Made by a program: the position numbers and the translations under genes. Below, in pieces: positions 50,588 to 60,052 of a DNA stretch of 64,000 bases (positions are counted from its first letter, which is position 1; each line of letters begins with the position of its first letter). The notes beneath the pieces were generated by a model. The model searched no databases and had not been told where the DNA came from. It saw nothing but the letters and a program-made list of their open reading frames with translations. This stretch comes from Bacteroidota bacterium (GTDB taxonomy: Bacteria > Bacteroidota > Ignavibacteria > UBA10030 > UBA8401): assembly GCA_008933835.1 (NCBI GenBank), contig WBUG01000006.1, positions 1 through 64,000 on the forward strand, given 5' to 3'.

Positions 50588-52470
50588 GCGGCACCTCCTC
50601 CGTCTGCCATGAGCGTGGGCACGCGGCCCACCGCGTCGCACGAGGCACGGACGGCCGCCAGCATGTCGAAACTGCTGTCGTAGTCCTTCCCGTGCTGGAT
50701 CTTGCGGTCGTACAAGGGGCGGAAATTGCGGATGCTCGAGACGACCGGATTCGCGGCGGTGAGTCCCAGTCCGCACCGGCTCGCCTTCAGCACCTTCGAC
50801 CAATCGAGCATCTCGTCGATGTCCCGCGGCACGCCCCGGGCGTCGAGCACCTTGAGCAGCTTCTGGCGGAGCAGGACCGGCACGTTGCGGCAGGTGGAGC
50901 ACGAGCCGCACGATTCCGCGATGAAGAAATCGAGGAAGTTGAGCACGACGTCCTTCAACAGGTCACGCTCCCGGCCGAAGACGATGATGGAACCGCCCGT
51001 GGAGAGGTCGGTATAGCTGAGGGTGCGGCCGAACTCGTTGGGTCCGATGAGCGTTCCCGAGGGTCCGCCGACCTGCACAGCCTGGACATCGGCCGCGCCG
51101 ACCATCTCGAGCACGTCGTTCACCGAGAAGCCCCATTCGATCTCGTACACGCCGGGATACTTGCAGTCACCGGAGATGCTGAGCACCTTCGTTCCGCTGG
51201 ACTCCTTCGTGCCCATGGAGCGGTACCACGTCGCGCCGTTGTTGACGATCTTGACGATGGAGCAGAGGGTCTCGACGTTGTTCACGATGGTCGGGCGGCC
51301 GTGGTATCCGCTCTCCACCGGGAACGGCGGCCGGTCCCTCGGTTCCCCCCGCTTCCCTTCGGCGGATTCGATGAGGGCGGATTCTTCGCCGCAGACGTAC
51401 GCACCGGCGCCGAACTGGATGCGGATGTCGAACTCGAACCCTTCCTTTCCGCAGATGTTCGTGCCGAGGTAGTTCTTCTTCCGCCCACCCTCGATGACCT
51501 TTTCGAGGTGTTCACGGAGGTACATGTACTCGTACCGAACGTAGAGGATCCCCTGCGTCGCTCCGACGGCGTACCCGGCGACGGCCATCCCCTCCATCAG
51601 CATCTTCGGATATTCGGTGAGGATGACGCGGTCCTTGAACGTTCCCGGCTCCCCCTCGTCCGCGTTGCAGAAGATGTACTTCTGTTCCGAGCGGGCGTTC
51701 CGGCAGATCTCCCACTTCATCCCGGTCGGGAACCCGGCGCCACCGCGTCCGCGGATGTTCGAGAGCTTCACCTCCGCGATGACCTCCTCCGGCCGCATCT
51801 TCACGACCTTCTTGAGGGCGTCGCCGGGCCGGTACCCGTCCGCCAGGATGGGCCCCTTCTTCCGGATGTTGTTTCGCACCATGGAGCGGATCTCCGGAAG
51901 CGCGTTCGCGCCGTCCCCCAGCCCCTCGACCATCGCCTCGTCCAGCCGTTTCCCCGACTTCAGGTCGCGGACGATCTCCTTCACGCGGAACGGCGTCAGC
52001 TGGGTGAAGACCCGGCCGTTGATGAGCGCGGCGGGCTCCTGATCGCTCATGCCGATGCAGGAGGTCGAGAAGAGTCCGATGAGCCCGTCCGCCGACACGT
52101 CGCCGAAGCGGCACCCCGCCTCCCGTTCGAAGGTGCGTGCGACCTCCTCGCGTCCCATCATGTTGGCGATGACGCTGTCGTTCAGATAGACGGTGTACCG
52201 GCCGGACGGACGGGTGGCGAAGAAGTGGTAGAACGAGAGGGTCTGCTCGATGTCGACGGCGGAGATGGTGAGGTCGCGGGCGATGAACGAGACGACGGGG
52301 CGCGGGATGTAACCGAACTCCGCCTGGGTGTCGATGAGGATGTCCATCAGACGGGACGGATCGCGTCCGTACCGTTCGATGATCCCGCTGACCGACTTGA
52401 TCATCGTGTCCTGGAACGCGATCTCACCGAACTCGAGATCGCCGGGACTTTCGGGGAATGTGCTCTTCAT
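50584..52470 (-). CDS. hoxF: NAD-reducing hydrogenase diaphorase HoxF with fused HoxE-like domain (system 1)
   Basis: HoxF binds FMN and NAD(H). The 628-aa protein fuses a NuoE-like domain (about 20-180) to NuoF (about 210-600: LSNIRGRGGAGFPTG, GAGAYVCGEESAL, SCGSCSTCRN). In the NuoE-like part most [2Fe-2S] ligands are gone: the CxxxxC region reads NDSVIANMMG and the second pair is SCIGMSDQ, one Cys left. A cluster-free N-terminal domain matches the Cupriavidus soluble-hydrogenase type. It overlaps hoxU by 4 nt and has AAAGGA before its ATG. Confidence 0.94.
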   Translation of the reverse strand: MKSTFPESPGDLEFGEIAFQDTMIKSVSGIIERYGRDPSRLMDILIDTQAEFGYIPRPVVSFIARDLTISAVDIEQTLSFYHFFATRPSGRYTVYLNDSVIANMMGREEVARTFEREAGCRFGDVSADGLIGLFSTSCIGMSDQEPAALINGRVFTQLTPFRVKEIVRDLKSGKRLDEAMVEGLGDGANALPEIRSMVRNNIRKKGPILADGYRPGDALKKVVKMRPEEVIAEVKLSNIRGRGGAGFPTGMKWEICRNARSEQKYIFCNADEGEPGTFKDRVILTEYPKMLMEGMAVAGYAVGATQGILYVRYEYMYLREHLEKVIEGGRKKNYLGTNICGKEGFEFDIRIQFGAGAYVCGEESALIESAEGKRGEPRDRPPFPVESGYHGRPTIVNNVETLCSIVKIVNNGATWYRSMGTKESSGTKVLSISGDCKYPGVYEIEWGFSVNDVLEMVGAADVQAVQVGGPSGTLIGPNEFGRTLSYTDLSTGGSIIVFGRERDLLKDVVLNFLDFFIAESCGSCSTCRNVPVLLRQKLLKVLDARGVPRDIDEMLDWSKVLKASRCGLGLTAANPVVSSIRNFRPLYDRKIQHGKDYDSSFDMLAAVRASCDAVGRVPTLMADGGGAA

Positions 52471-52535
52471 AGTCCGTCCTTTCTTGCGAAACGTACGACG
52501 ATGCCGGCACGGGGCCGCCGCGTCCTCCAGCGGCC

Positions 52536-52565
52536 CGGTCCGCCGTCAACCGGCGGGGCGGACCG
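52536..52565 (-). other. Inverted repeat at the hydA stop
   Basis: CGGTCCGCC pairs with GGCGGACCG (9 bp) around the hydA stop codon, 66 nt before hoxF. It has no T-run, so a terminator is doubtful; partial termination or mRNA protection is possible. Confidence 0.4.
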
Positions 52566-54375
52566 ATGCCGCGTGCTGCTGACCGTTGCTTCCCGCCGTC
52601 CACGGACGGAGTCCGCGGCGTTCATAGGAGGTGTGCAACAGATGATGCGACATGTCGCCGAGCGGTTCCTTCAGGAACTCCTTGTAGAGAGCGGTGATGT
52701 GCGGGTTCTCGTGCGATTTGCGCACCGGTTTCCCCGCATCCTCACGGTAGAGGGACTCCGCCCGCTGACGCCGGACGGCCCACGTGGTGGGGATCGGCTG
52801 TCCGCCGCCGCCGAGGCAGCCGCCGGGGCAGGTCATGATCTCGATGAAGGCGTACGGCGATTCGCCCCGTTCGATCTGGTCCAGCAGCGTCCGGGCGTTC
52901 TTCAGCGTATGGGCGACCGCGACCTTCACCACGGTCCCGTTCATGTCCACCGACGCCTCCTTGAGCCCTTCCATCCCCCGGACCGCGGTGAACTCGACGT
53001 TCGTCAGCGGGGTCCCGGTGACCACCTCGTACGCGGTGCGGAGCGCCGCCTCCATCACGCCGCCGGTGGCGCCGAAGATGACCGCGGCGCCGGTCGATTC
53101 CCCGAGCGGATGGTCGAACTCTTCGGACGGGAGCGACGAGAACCGGACGCCCGTTTCCCGGAACATCCGCGCCAGCTCCCGTGTGGTGAGCACATAGTCG
53201 ACGTCGTAGAACGCGTCGGTCTCGGACCACGCCCGTTTGTCCTTCCAGTACTCGAACGCGCTCATCATCTCCGGCCGCCGGGCCTCGAACTTCTTCGCGG
53301 TGCACGGCATGACCGACACGACGACGATGTTCCGCGGATCGATGCCGGTCTTGGAGGCGTAGTACGTCTTCGCGACCGCGCCGAACATCTGCTGCGGCGA
53401 TTTGCAGGTGGAGAGGTGCGCGAGGGAGGAGGGATAGAAATGTTCGGCGAACTTGATCCACCCCGGCGAGCAGGAGGTGATCATCGGCAGCGTCCCGTTG
53501 GTCCGCAGGCGCCGGATGAGTTCGTGTCCCTCCTCCAGGATGGTGAGGTCGGCGGCGAACTGCGTATCGAAGACCTTCCGGAACCCGAGGCGGCGCAGGG
53601 CGGCCACCATCTGGCCGGTCACGAGGCTGCCCGGTTCGAGACCCATCGCCTCGCCGATTCCGACGCGGATGGCGGGAGCGGTCTGGACGATGACGACCTT
53701 GTCCGGGTTCGACAGTTCCTCGAACACCTCGTCGGTCTCGTCCCGTTCCACGATGGCACCGGTGGGACAGACGAGGGCGCACTGACCGCAGTACGTGCAG
53801 GCCACGTTCCCGAGCCCCTTCTCCATGTAGGTGGAGATCTTCGTGCGGATGCCGCGGCCCGACAGACCGATGGCCGAAACGGTCTGAACGTTCTGACAGA
53901 CCGCGATGCACCGTCCGCAGAGGATGCATTTGTTCGGATCGCGGTGCACGGAGGGGGAGGTCGTGTCCAGCTTCTCGGCCTTCTTCGTCCGGACGAACCG
54001 GCTTCCCCGCACCCCGAGATCGGCGGCGAGCGTCTGGAGTTCGCAGTTCTGGTTCCGCAGACAGGCGAGACAGTCGCTCGGATGGTTCGCCAGAAGGAGT
54101 TCCACGCTCGTCTTCCGCGCGTCGCGGATGCGGGGGGAGTTGGTGACGATCTCCATCCCTTCATGGACGCAGGCGGTGCAGGAACGCAGGAGTGACTTCG
54201 CCCCCTTCACTTCGACGACGCAGACGGCGCAGGAGGCGTTCTTGGCCACATCCTCGCAATAACAGAGGGTGGGCACCTTGAATCCCGCGCGGGTGCACGC
54301 ATCGAGGATGGTCGCATTCCGGGGGGCGGGGTATTCGCTGCCGTTGATCTTGACGGTGACCATGGTGGTGTCCAT
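52546..54375 (-). CDS. hydA: [FeFe] hydrogenase catalytic subunit HydA (M3-type)
   Basis: HydA holds the H-cluster. The 609-aa protein has an N-terminal [2Fe-2S] domain (CYCEDV, ASCAVC, RSC), a His-ligated cluster segment (HPSDCLACLRNQNCELQ), two [4Fe-4S] clusters (CILCGRCIAVC, CTYCGQCALVC) and the H-cluster motifs ITSCSPGW, MPCTAKKFE and ECPGGC-like MTCPGGCLGGGGQP, preceded by IE. A C-terminal extension after the small-subunit-like SSU domain runs about 25 residues (SYERRGLRPW...). It is the last gene of hydCBA; HydE/F/G are not in the window. Confidence 0.95.
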   Translation of the reverse strand: MDTTMVTVKINGSEYPAPRNATILDACTRAGFKVPTLCYCEDVAKNASCAVCVVEVKGAKSLLRSCTACVHEGMEIVTNSPRIRDARKTSVELLLANHPSDCLACLRNQNCELQTLAADLGVRGSRFVRTKKAEKLDTTSPSVHRDPNKCILCGRCIAVCQNVQTVSAIGLSGRGIRTKISTYMEKGLGNVACTYCGQCALVCPTGAIVERDETDEVFEELSNPDKVVIVQTAPAIRVGIGEAMGLEPGSLVTGQMVAALRRLGFRKVFDTQFAADLTILEEGHELIRRLRTNGTLPMITSCSPGWIKFAEHFYPSSLAHLSTCKSPQQMFGAVAKTYYASKTGIDPRNIVVVSVMPCTAKKFEARRPEMMSAFEYWKDKRAWSETDAFYDVDYVLTTRELARMFRETGVRFSSLPSEEFDHPLGESTGAAVIFGATGGVMEAALRTAYEVVTGTPLTNVEFTAVRGMEGLKEASVDMNGTVVKVAVAHTLKNARTLLDQIERGESPYAFIEIMTCPGGCLGGGGQPIPTTWAVRRQRAESLYREDAGKPVRKSHENPHITALYKEFLKEPLGDMSHHLLHTSYERRGLRPWTAGSNGQQHAASVRPAG

Positions 54376-54385
54376 TGTTCCCTCG

Positions 54386-57300
54386 TTATTGGTCGTTGTA
54401 CTCGTGGCACTTCACGTCGCACCGCAGGCAGCGGGTGGCTTCGAGCAGCGCCTCTTCGCCGGTATAGCCCGTGAGCACCTCCTGGAAGCTCGAGAGACGC
54501 TCCTTCACCGGGATCTTCTTCGGATCGATCTTCCGGGTCTCCTCCGGTTCGAGTTCGACCTCGTCCTTGTACGTGAACTCGCGGAAGAGCTTCTGGAACC
54601 GCCGTTCCTTCATCAGGTCCAGATCGATGGTCTCCGCGGTGCGCCGGGCGAGGCCCATCGCCTCGGAGACGGTCGCCGGACCGGTGACGGCGTCGCCGCC
54701 GGCGTACACCCGCGGCAGGTTCGTGCGGCCGCTCGGCTGCTGCACTTTGATGGCCCCGTTCTTCCGGAGCTCGATGCCGGCGTCCCGCGCCGCCTCGAAC
54801 TCCACCTTCTCGCCGATGGCGAGGACCACGTTGGTGCATTCGATGATCTCCTTCTCGCCCGTGTCCACCGGTCTCTTCCGTCCGTACGCGTCGAACCCGT
54901 CGAACGTCATGCGGGCGACCTCCAGCCCGGCGACCCGGCCGTTCGCGTCGCCGATGATGCGGGCGGGGGCGGACATGAAGCGGAACCGGATCCCCTCGTC
55001 CATCGCGTCGCTCACCTCGTGCTCGTTGGCGGGCATCTCGTCGCGGTCGCGCCGGTAGACGAGCGTGACGTCGCAACCGAGACGCCGGCAGGAGCGGGCC
55101 GCGTCGATGGCGACGTTGCCGGCGCCGACGACCGCCACCTTCTTCCCGATGCGGAGCCGCCGGCCGATGGCGAGGCTCTCGAGGAACTCGTACCCCTGGT
55201 GCACGCCGTCGAGTCCCCCTCCGTCGATGCTGAGCGCGATGTCCTTCTCCGCCCCGACGGCGATGAAGACCGCGTCGTTCTGCTTCTGCAGCGTCCGGAA
55301 CGCGATATCCTTCCCCACCCTCGTGTTGAACACGAACCGTACTCCGAGCTTCTTGAAGAGTTCGAGCTCCTTGTTCACGACATCCTTCGGCAGGCGGTAG
55401 GCGGGAATGCCGTACTGCAGGATGCCCCCCGCCCGCGCGTGGCCGTCGTACACGGTGACGGCGTGACCGAGCCGGACAAGGTAGTAGGCCGCCGTGAGAC
55501 CCGCCGGACCGGCCCCGATGACGGCGACCTTCTTCCCGGTCGGCGAGAGCTTCTCGCGGATGAGCCGCTGGTAGATCTCGCGCTCCTTCCCCATCTTGTA
55601 CATCGTGTCGGCCAGGTACCGGTGGATCTCTCCCTGGTTCACCGGGTCGTCCACCTGGTCGCGCCGGCAGCGCATCTGACAGTGGAAGTAGCAGATGCGT
55701 CCCACCGTGCCGGGCAGCGGATTGTCGCGCAGCGTCAGTTCGAACGCCTCCTCGATGCGCCCCTCCTTCAGCAGCTGCAGGTACCCCGGAATGTTCATGT
55801 GGAGCGGACAGCTGTTCTCGCAGAGGGCCATGAAGAGGTTCTCGCACACGCCCGCCCTGCACCGCTTCTCGATGATATGCTTCTCGTACTCGTCCCGGAA
55901 GTACCGCAGCGTGCTCAGGACCGGGTTCGCGCTCGTCTGCCCGAGACCGCAGAGGGACGAGTCACGGATGACGTACGACAGACGCTCGAGCGTGTCGAGG
56001 TCGTCCATGCTCCCCTCGCCGCGGGTGATGCGGTTGAGGATGGCGAGCGACTGCGCAAGCCCTTCGCGGCACGGCGTGCATTTCCCGCACGACTCGCCGG
56101 CGGTGACCTCGACGAAGTAGCGGGCGACATCGACCATGCAGTTGTCCTGGTCCATCACCACCATGCCGCCCGAACCCATGATGGCGCCGAGCTTCCCGAG
56201 CGATTCGTAATCGACCGGCGTGTTGAAATGTTCGACGGGGATGCATCCGCCGGACGGACCGCCGGTCTGCACCGCGCGGATCTTCTTCTTCGTTCCGGTC
56301 CCCTCCCCCATCTGGTAGATGATGGTCTCGAGCGTGGTGCCGAGCGGGAGTTCGACCAGTCCGGTGTTCTTGACCTTGCCGACGAGGGAGAAGACCTTGG
56401 TGCCGGTGCTGGCCGGCGTACCGAACCGGGCGAACGCGTCGCCGCCGATGGCGACGATGACCGGAACATTGAACCAGGTCTCCACATTGTTGATGTTGGT
56501 CGGCTTGCCCCACAGCCCCTTCTGGGCCGGATACGGAGGACGCGGTACCGGCCGGCCGGCCCGGCCTTCGATGGAGGCGATGAGCGCGGTCTCCTCGCCG
56601 CAAACGAACGCTCCGGCCCCTTCGACGTACGAGAGAGAGATCGAGAACGGGGAACCAAAGATGCGTTCTCCCACGAGGCCGTGATGACGTGCCTGCGCGA
56701 CGGCGTTGCGGAACCGTTCGACCGCCAGCGGATACTCCGCCCGCACGTACATGACCCCTTCCGCCGCCCCCATCACGTACGCCCCGATGAGCATCCCTTC
56801 GATGAGCGCGTGCGGATCGCTCTCGATCTCGTTGCGGTTCATGTACGCGCCGGGATCCCCCTCGTCCGCATTGCAGATGATGTACTTCGTGTCGACCTCG
56901 ACCTTCTTCATCATCTCCCACTTGACCGCCGTGGGGAATCCGGCCCCGCCGCGTCCGCGCAGTTTCGCCTTCTTCACCTCCTCCAGCACCTCGTCGCGCG
57001 ACATCGCCGTGAGCGCCTTCAGCAGTGCGCGGTATCCGCCCACCGCCGCGTACTCTTCGATGTCCTCGGGATTGATGAGCCCCGCCTCCCGCAGCACGAT
57101 CTTCTTCTGTCCCTTGAAGAAGGGGAGTTCGTTCCACAGCGGCACGCCCGGAAGTCCCGTGCCGAACTCGACGGCGCCGGTGAAGAAGTCCCACCGCTCG
57201 ATCTTGCAGAGCGCCTTCTTCAGCGGCATCAGACCTTTGGAGAGACTGTCGACGATGTTCACGGCGTCCTTCGGCGTCACGCGGTGCAGGATGACCAGCG

Positions 57301-57547
57301 GCATCCCGGGCAGGTAGCAATTGACGAGCACCTCCTCCGCGCAGAACCCGAAGCATCCGGTGACGGAGAGGGCGATGCCGGCGTGCTTCGTATCGATGGC
57401 GCTCCGGAGGGCGGCGAAGACCTCGCGCGCGCCGTTGCCGATGCCGCACGTGCCCATGCCGACGGAGACCTTCGGAACGGGGGGCATGAGCTTCTTCATC
57501 CCGCTGGCACGCATCGCGGCGAGCGAGGCATCATCCATGATGGTCAT
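54386..57547 (-). CDS. hydB: Fused NuoF-like / GltD-like flavoprotein subunit of the [FeFe] hydrogenase (HydB)
   Basis: A 1053-aa fusion. Residues about 20-110: thioredoxin-like [2Fe-2S] domain (MGTCGIGNGA, TGCFGFC). About 130-560: NuoF domain with FMN/NAD site ([24 protein letters not shown]) and cluster ligands ESCGKCTPCREG. About 570-1040: GltD-like part with N-terminal [4Fe-4S] segment (CENLFMALCENSCPLHM, RICYFHCQMRC), FAD motif VAVIGAGPAGLTAAYYL and NADP motif VAVVGAGNVAIDAARS followed by VYRRDRDEMPA, whose arginines favour NADPH. It lacks the C-terminal ferredoxin domain of classical HydB. Start 57547 has GGAGG; it overlaps hydC by 4 nt. Confidence 0.92.
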   Translation of the reverse strand: MTIMDDASLAAMRASGMKKLMPPVPKVSVGMGTCGIGNGAREVFAALRSAIDTKHAGIALSVTGCFGFCAEEVLVNCYLPGMPLVILHRVTPKDAVNIVDSLSKGLMPLKKALCKIERWDFFTGAVEFGTGLPGVPLWNELPFFKGQKKIVLREAGLINPEDIEEYAAVGGYRALLKALTAMSRDEVLEEVKKAKLRGRGGAGFPTAVKWEMMKKVEVDTKYIICNADEGDPGAYMNRNEIESDPHALIEGMLIGAYVMGAAEGVMYVRAEYPLAVERFRNAVAQARHHGLVGERIFGSPFSISLSYVEGAGAFVCGEETALIASIEGRAGRPVPRPPYPAQKGLWGKPTNINNVETWFNVPVIVAIGGDAFARFGTPASTGTKVFSLVGKVKNTGLVELPLGTTLETIIYQMGEGTGTKKKIRAVQTGGPSGGCIPVEHFNTPVDYESLGKLGAIMGSGGMVVMDQDNCMVDVARYFVEVTAGESCGKCTPCREGLAQSLAILNRITRGEGSMDDLDTLERLSYVIRDSSLCGLGQTSANPVLSTLRYFRDEYEKHIIEKRCRAGVCENLFMALCENSCPLHMNIPGYLQLLKEGRIEEAFELTLRDNPLPGTVGRICYFHCQMRCRRDQVDDPVNQGEIHRYLADTMYKMGKEREIYQRLIREKLSPTGKKVAVIGAGPAGLTAAYYLVRLGHAVTVYDGHARAGGILQYGIPAYRLPKDVVNKELELFKKLGVRFVFNTRVGKDIAFRTLQKQNDAVFIAVGAEKDIALSIDGGGLDGVHQGYEFLESLAIGRRLRIGKKVAVVGAGNVAIDAARSCRRLGCDVTLVYRRDRDEMPANEHEVSDAMDEGIRFRFMSAPARIIGDANGRVAGLEVARMTFDGFDAYGRKRPVDTGEKEIIECTNVVLAIGEKVEFEAARDAGIELRKNGAIKVQQPSGRTNLPRVYAGGDAVTGPATVSEAMGLARRTAETIDLDLMKERRFQKLFREFTYKDEVELEPEETRKIDPKKIPVKERLSSFQEVLTGYTGEEALLEATRCLRCDVKCHEYNDQ

Positions 57548-58065
57548 GGCCGTTTCCTCCCTTTCGACAGTCTTCCGATGCGTTTCTGCAGTTTCGCGCT
57601 CGTCATGGCCCCGTCGATGCTGCCGTCCACGGCGACGACCGGAGCGAGGGCGCACTGCCCGAAACAGGCGACCGTGGAAACGGTGAACTGGCGGTCCGGC
57701 GTCGTCACGAGCGGCTCACCCTCCTCGAGCCCCTTCTTGCAGTCGAGCATGAGCCCGATATCGTCGAGCAGCGAGCGCGACCCCTTGGTATGACACGCCG
57801 TCCCGCGGCAGACGGTCACGGTGTGCTTCCCCTGCGGCTTCAGATTGAAGAAGGAATAGAAGGTCGCGACGTTGTAGATGCGGGAGAGGGGAACGCCGGT
57901 CCGCTGCGAGACACGTTCGAGCGCCTCCTCCGGCAGGTAGCGTGCATCGTTCAGCCGCTGCACCTCCTCCAGAATGCCGAGCAGTTCTCCGTGGGTTCCG
58001 GCGCGCTGCTGCACGATCTCGTCGATCTCCTGCTCTTCGGCCGTCGGGAATTCCGTACCATCCAT
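57544..58065 (-). CDS. hydC: NuoE-like [2Fe-2S] subunit of the [FeFe] hydrogenase (HydC)
   Basis: HydC is the small thioredoxin-fold electron-transfer subunit of multimeric [FeFe] hydrogenases. The 173-aa protein has the NuoE pattern: YLPEEALERVSQRTGVPLSRIYNVATFYSFFNLKPQG and the four cluster cysteines in CRGTACHTKG and CFGQCALAP. It is the first gene of hydCBA, with AAAGGA 8 nt before its ATG. Confidence 0.94.
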   Translation of the reverse strand: MDGTEFPTAEEQEIDEIVQQRAGTHGELLGILEEVQRLNDARYLPEEALERVSQRTGVPLSRIYNVATFYSFFNLKPQGKHTVTVCRGTACHTKGSRSLLDDIGLMLDCKKGLEEGEPLVTTPDRQFTVSTVACFGQCALAPVVAVDGSIDGAMTSAKLQKRIGRLSKGRKRP

Positions 58066-58110
58066 GAGCGTATCCTTTCGTCTTGGTGTGTTCGCCGCGT
58101 CATGAAACGG

Positions 58111-58157
58111 CGATGCCGCCGGCGGTCATGCAGTGGCATGACCGTACGGCGGCATCG
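58111..58157 (-). other. Long hairpin in the hydC 5' leader
   Basis: Two helices of 10 bp and 8 bp separated by a small internal loop, with a 4-nt terminal loop AGTG. It ends 46 nt before the hydC start codon. It could be an mRNA structure or a palindromic regulator site; no Rex- or Fnr-type consensus was recognised in it. Confidence 0.55.
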
Positions 58158-58389
58158 CACGAACGGGATCCGACGCGGTATCGTATAGGCAGTCTCTCAG
58201 AAGACATCGGGGCCTCCGATGCCGACACGGGTGCTGCTGCGGTGAGCGACCGTGCTGCGGCGCGGCGTCCGTTGCGGACGGACCGCTCTGTGCACGGCTC
58301 AATCTACGGCCGGTCCGGCAACGGCCGGACCGCGGGGGGACTCGCAAAGTTTTCGTTGGACGCTGACGATGAATGACAACGGAAACATC

Positions 58390-58413
58390 CGCTCCCGTCG
58401 TACGACGGGAGCG
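58390..58413 (-). terminator. Candidate terminator of the hoxEFUYH operon
   Basis: Perfect palindromic stem CGCTCCCGTCG/CGACGGGAGCG. The following minus-strand sequence GATGTTTCCGTTGTC has only a weak T content, so the assignment is tentative. Confidence 0.4.
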
Positions 58414-58539
58414 CTTGATGACCGAGTTCCTTCATATCCTCTCACGCCGCTCGCCGCCGGCACCGCCGGACGGCACGATGAAACTGTGGAGCGTATCGAT
58501 GGAACGATGCTGACGTCTCCTCCCGCGAAGGAGAGCGTC

Positions 58540-59967
58540 CTACCTCCTCTTCACATCCAGCACACGGCCGTCGGCGCCGAGCAGCTGCACCTCCAACGGC
58601 ATCTCGCCGGCGGCGTGGGTCGAACAGCTCAAGCAGGGATCGAAGCAGCGGATGCCCGCTTCGATGCGGTTCAGGATCCCTTCGGAGACCTTCGGCCCGT
58701 CGATGAACTGCATGGCGATCTGCCGGACGGTGCGGTTCATCGCCATGTTGTTCTGCGCCGTCGCGATGAGCATGTTCACCTTCTGCAGCACGCCGTTCTC
58801 GTCCACCCAGTAGTGATGGAACAGCGTCCCGCGCGGCGCTTCGCACGCGCCGATCCCTTCCAGTCGGTTGATCTCCGCCTTGGAGCGGACCTGCGTGCCG
58901 AAGATGGCCGGATCGTGGAGCAGTTCCTCCAGCTTCTCCACCGCGAAGAGCATCTCGATGAGACGCGCGTAGTGGAAGTAGAAGGAGTTGTTCACCGCCT
59001 CAGAGGAGGGGGCGAGCTTCTTGAACAGACGCCGTTCCTGTTCCGCCAGCGGCGTGGTGATGGAATCGCAGATGTTCAGCCGGGCAAGAGGACCGACGCG
59101 ATAGATGCCCTTGGGATAGCCGAGAGGCTTGTAGTACGGGAACTTCAGGTAGGACCACGATTCGCTCGCCTCACCGAAATCCTGACGGTACTCCCGCGGG
59201 TCGATGTTGTTGGCGATGATGTTGCCGGCGCTGTCCATCACGCGAAGATTCCCGCCGTAGTACTCGAGCTCGCCGTTCGGTCCCACCATGCCCATGAAGA
59301 GCGATTGGAAGTTCCCGAAGCTCGGGATCTCCTTCGAATACTGTTCGTGCACTCTCTTGATGGTCTTGATGGCGAGCAGCGCCGTCTCGCGAACTTCGGG
59401 ATACCACGCCAGCAGCGCGTCCCGCTCCTCCCTGGTGAACGCCTCGCGTACGCCGCCGGCCACGGCCCAGGGGGTGTGGATACGGCGTCCGCCGAGCATC
59501 TCGATGACCTGCTGTCCGAACTTCCGCAGGCGGATACCCCGGACCGCGAAATCCTTGTCATGCGCCAGCAGGCCGAAGATGTTCCGGAGCGCCGGGTCCG
59601 CCTCGAAACCGAGGAGGAAATCCGGCGACGAGAGGTGGAAGAAACTGAGGGCGTGGGACTGGATCCACTGCGCGAGCGTCAGCATGCGGCGGAGCTTCTC
59701 GGCGGTCTCGGGAATGCCGATGGCGAGGATGTCGTCCCCCGCCTTGGCGGAGGTGACGAGATGGCTCGCGGGACAGATGCCGCAGATGCGCGAGGTGAGC
59801 CCCGGCATCTCCCACACCATGCGTCCTTCGCAGAACTTCTCGAAGCCGCGGAACTCGTTGACGTGGAAGCGCGCGTCCTGCACCTCCCCCTTGTCGTTCA
59901 GGTGGATGGTGATCTTGGCGTGGCCTTCGATGCGCGTGACGGGCGATATCGTGATGGTTTCGGACAT
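58540..59967 (-). CDS. hoxH: [NiFe] hydrogenase large subunit HoxH (system 2)
   Basis: The 475-aa second NiFe large subunit begins [19 protein letters not shown]. Nickel ligands are in [10 protein letters not shown] and DPCLSCSTH; the cleavable tail is [16 protein letters not shown].... Other blocks are [33 protein letters not shown] and [12 protein letters not shown]. It is clearly a paralogue of the system 1 protein rather than a copy, with many substitutions throughout. The track ORF starts 142 codons too early; ATG 59967 matches the family. No own protease gene is adjacent. Confidence 0.95.
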   Translation of the reverse strand: MSETITISPVTRIEGHAKITIHLNDKGEVQDARFHVNEFRGFEKFCEGRMVWEMPGLTSRICGICPASHLVTSAKAGDDILAIGIPETAEKLRRMLTLAQWIQSHALSFFHLSSPDFLLGFEADPALRNIFGLLAHDKDFAVRGIRLRKFGQQVIEMLGGRRIHTPWAVAGGVREAFTREERDALLAWYPEVRETALLAIKTIKRVHEQYSKEIPSFGNFQSLFMGMVGPNGELEYYGGNLRVMDSAGNIIANNIDPREYRQDFGEASESWSYLKFPYYKPLGYPKGIYRVGPLARLNICDSITTPLAEQERRLFKKLAPSSEAVNNSFYFHYARLIEMLFAVEKLEELLHDPAIFGTQVRSKAEINRLEGIGACEAPRGTLFHHYWVDENGVLQKVNMLIATAQNNMAMNRTVRQIAMQFIDGPKVSEGILNRIEAGIRCFDPCLSCSTHAAGEMPLEVQLLGADGRVLDVKRR

Positions 59968-60052
59968 GGTCGGATTCTTCGCTGATGAACGTTCTGTTCC
60001 ACTGGACTCTGCCGGCACGGCGGAACCTCCGCCGCGGCCCGGGCGCGCCCTC

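Larger units (their letters stand above)
58066..58539. promoter_or_regulatory. 474-nt regulatory gap between the two hydrogenase operons
   Basis: No credible ORF. It contains three strong inverted repeats: CGATGCCGCC...GGCGGCATCG with inner GGTCATGC/GCATGACC (58111-58157, 18 bp paired, in the hydC leader), CGGTCCGGC-AACG-GCCGGACCG (58311-58332) and CGCTCCCGTCG-TA-CGACGGGAGCG (58390-58413). The last is about 130 nt downstream of hoxH2 and may end that operon. A TATACGAT on the minus strand is a weak -10 candidate without a clear -35. Confidence 0.6.

Noticed and set aside
50692-54195. Plus-strand ORF of 1167 aa
   Set aside because: Antisense shadow of hoxF and hydA; composition typical of GC-rich reverse frames, no motifs.
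54269-57793. Plus-strand ORF of 1174 aa
   Set aside because: Antisense shadow of the NuoF-GltD fusion. Several such very long antisense ORFs exist here purely because stop codons are rare at this base composition.
58111-58157. Rex or Fnr operator in the hydC leader
   Set aside because: The palindrome is GC-rich and does not resemble TTGTGAAATATTTCACAA or TTGAT-N4-ATCAA.
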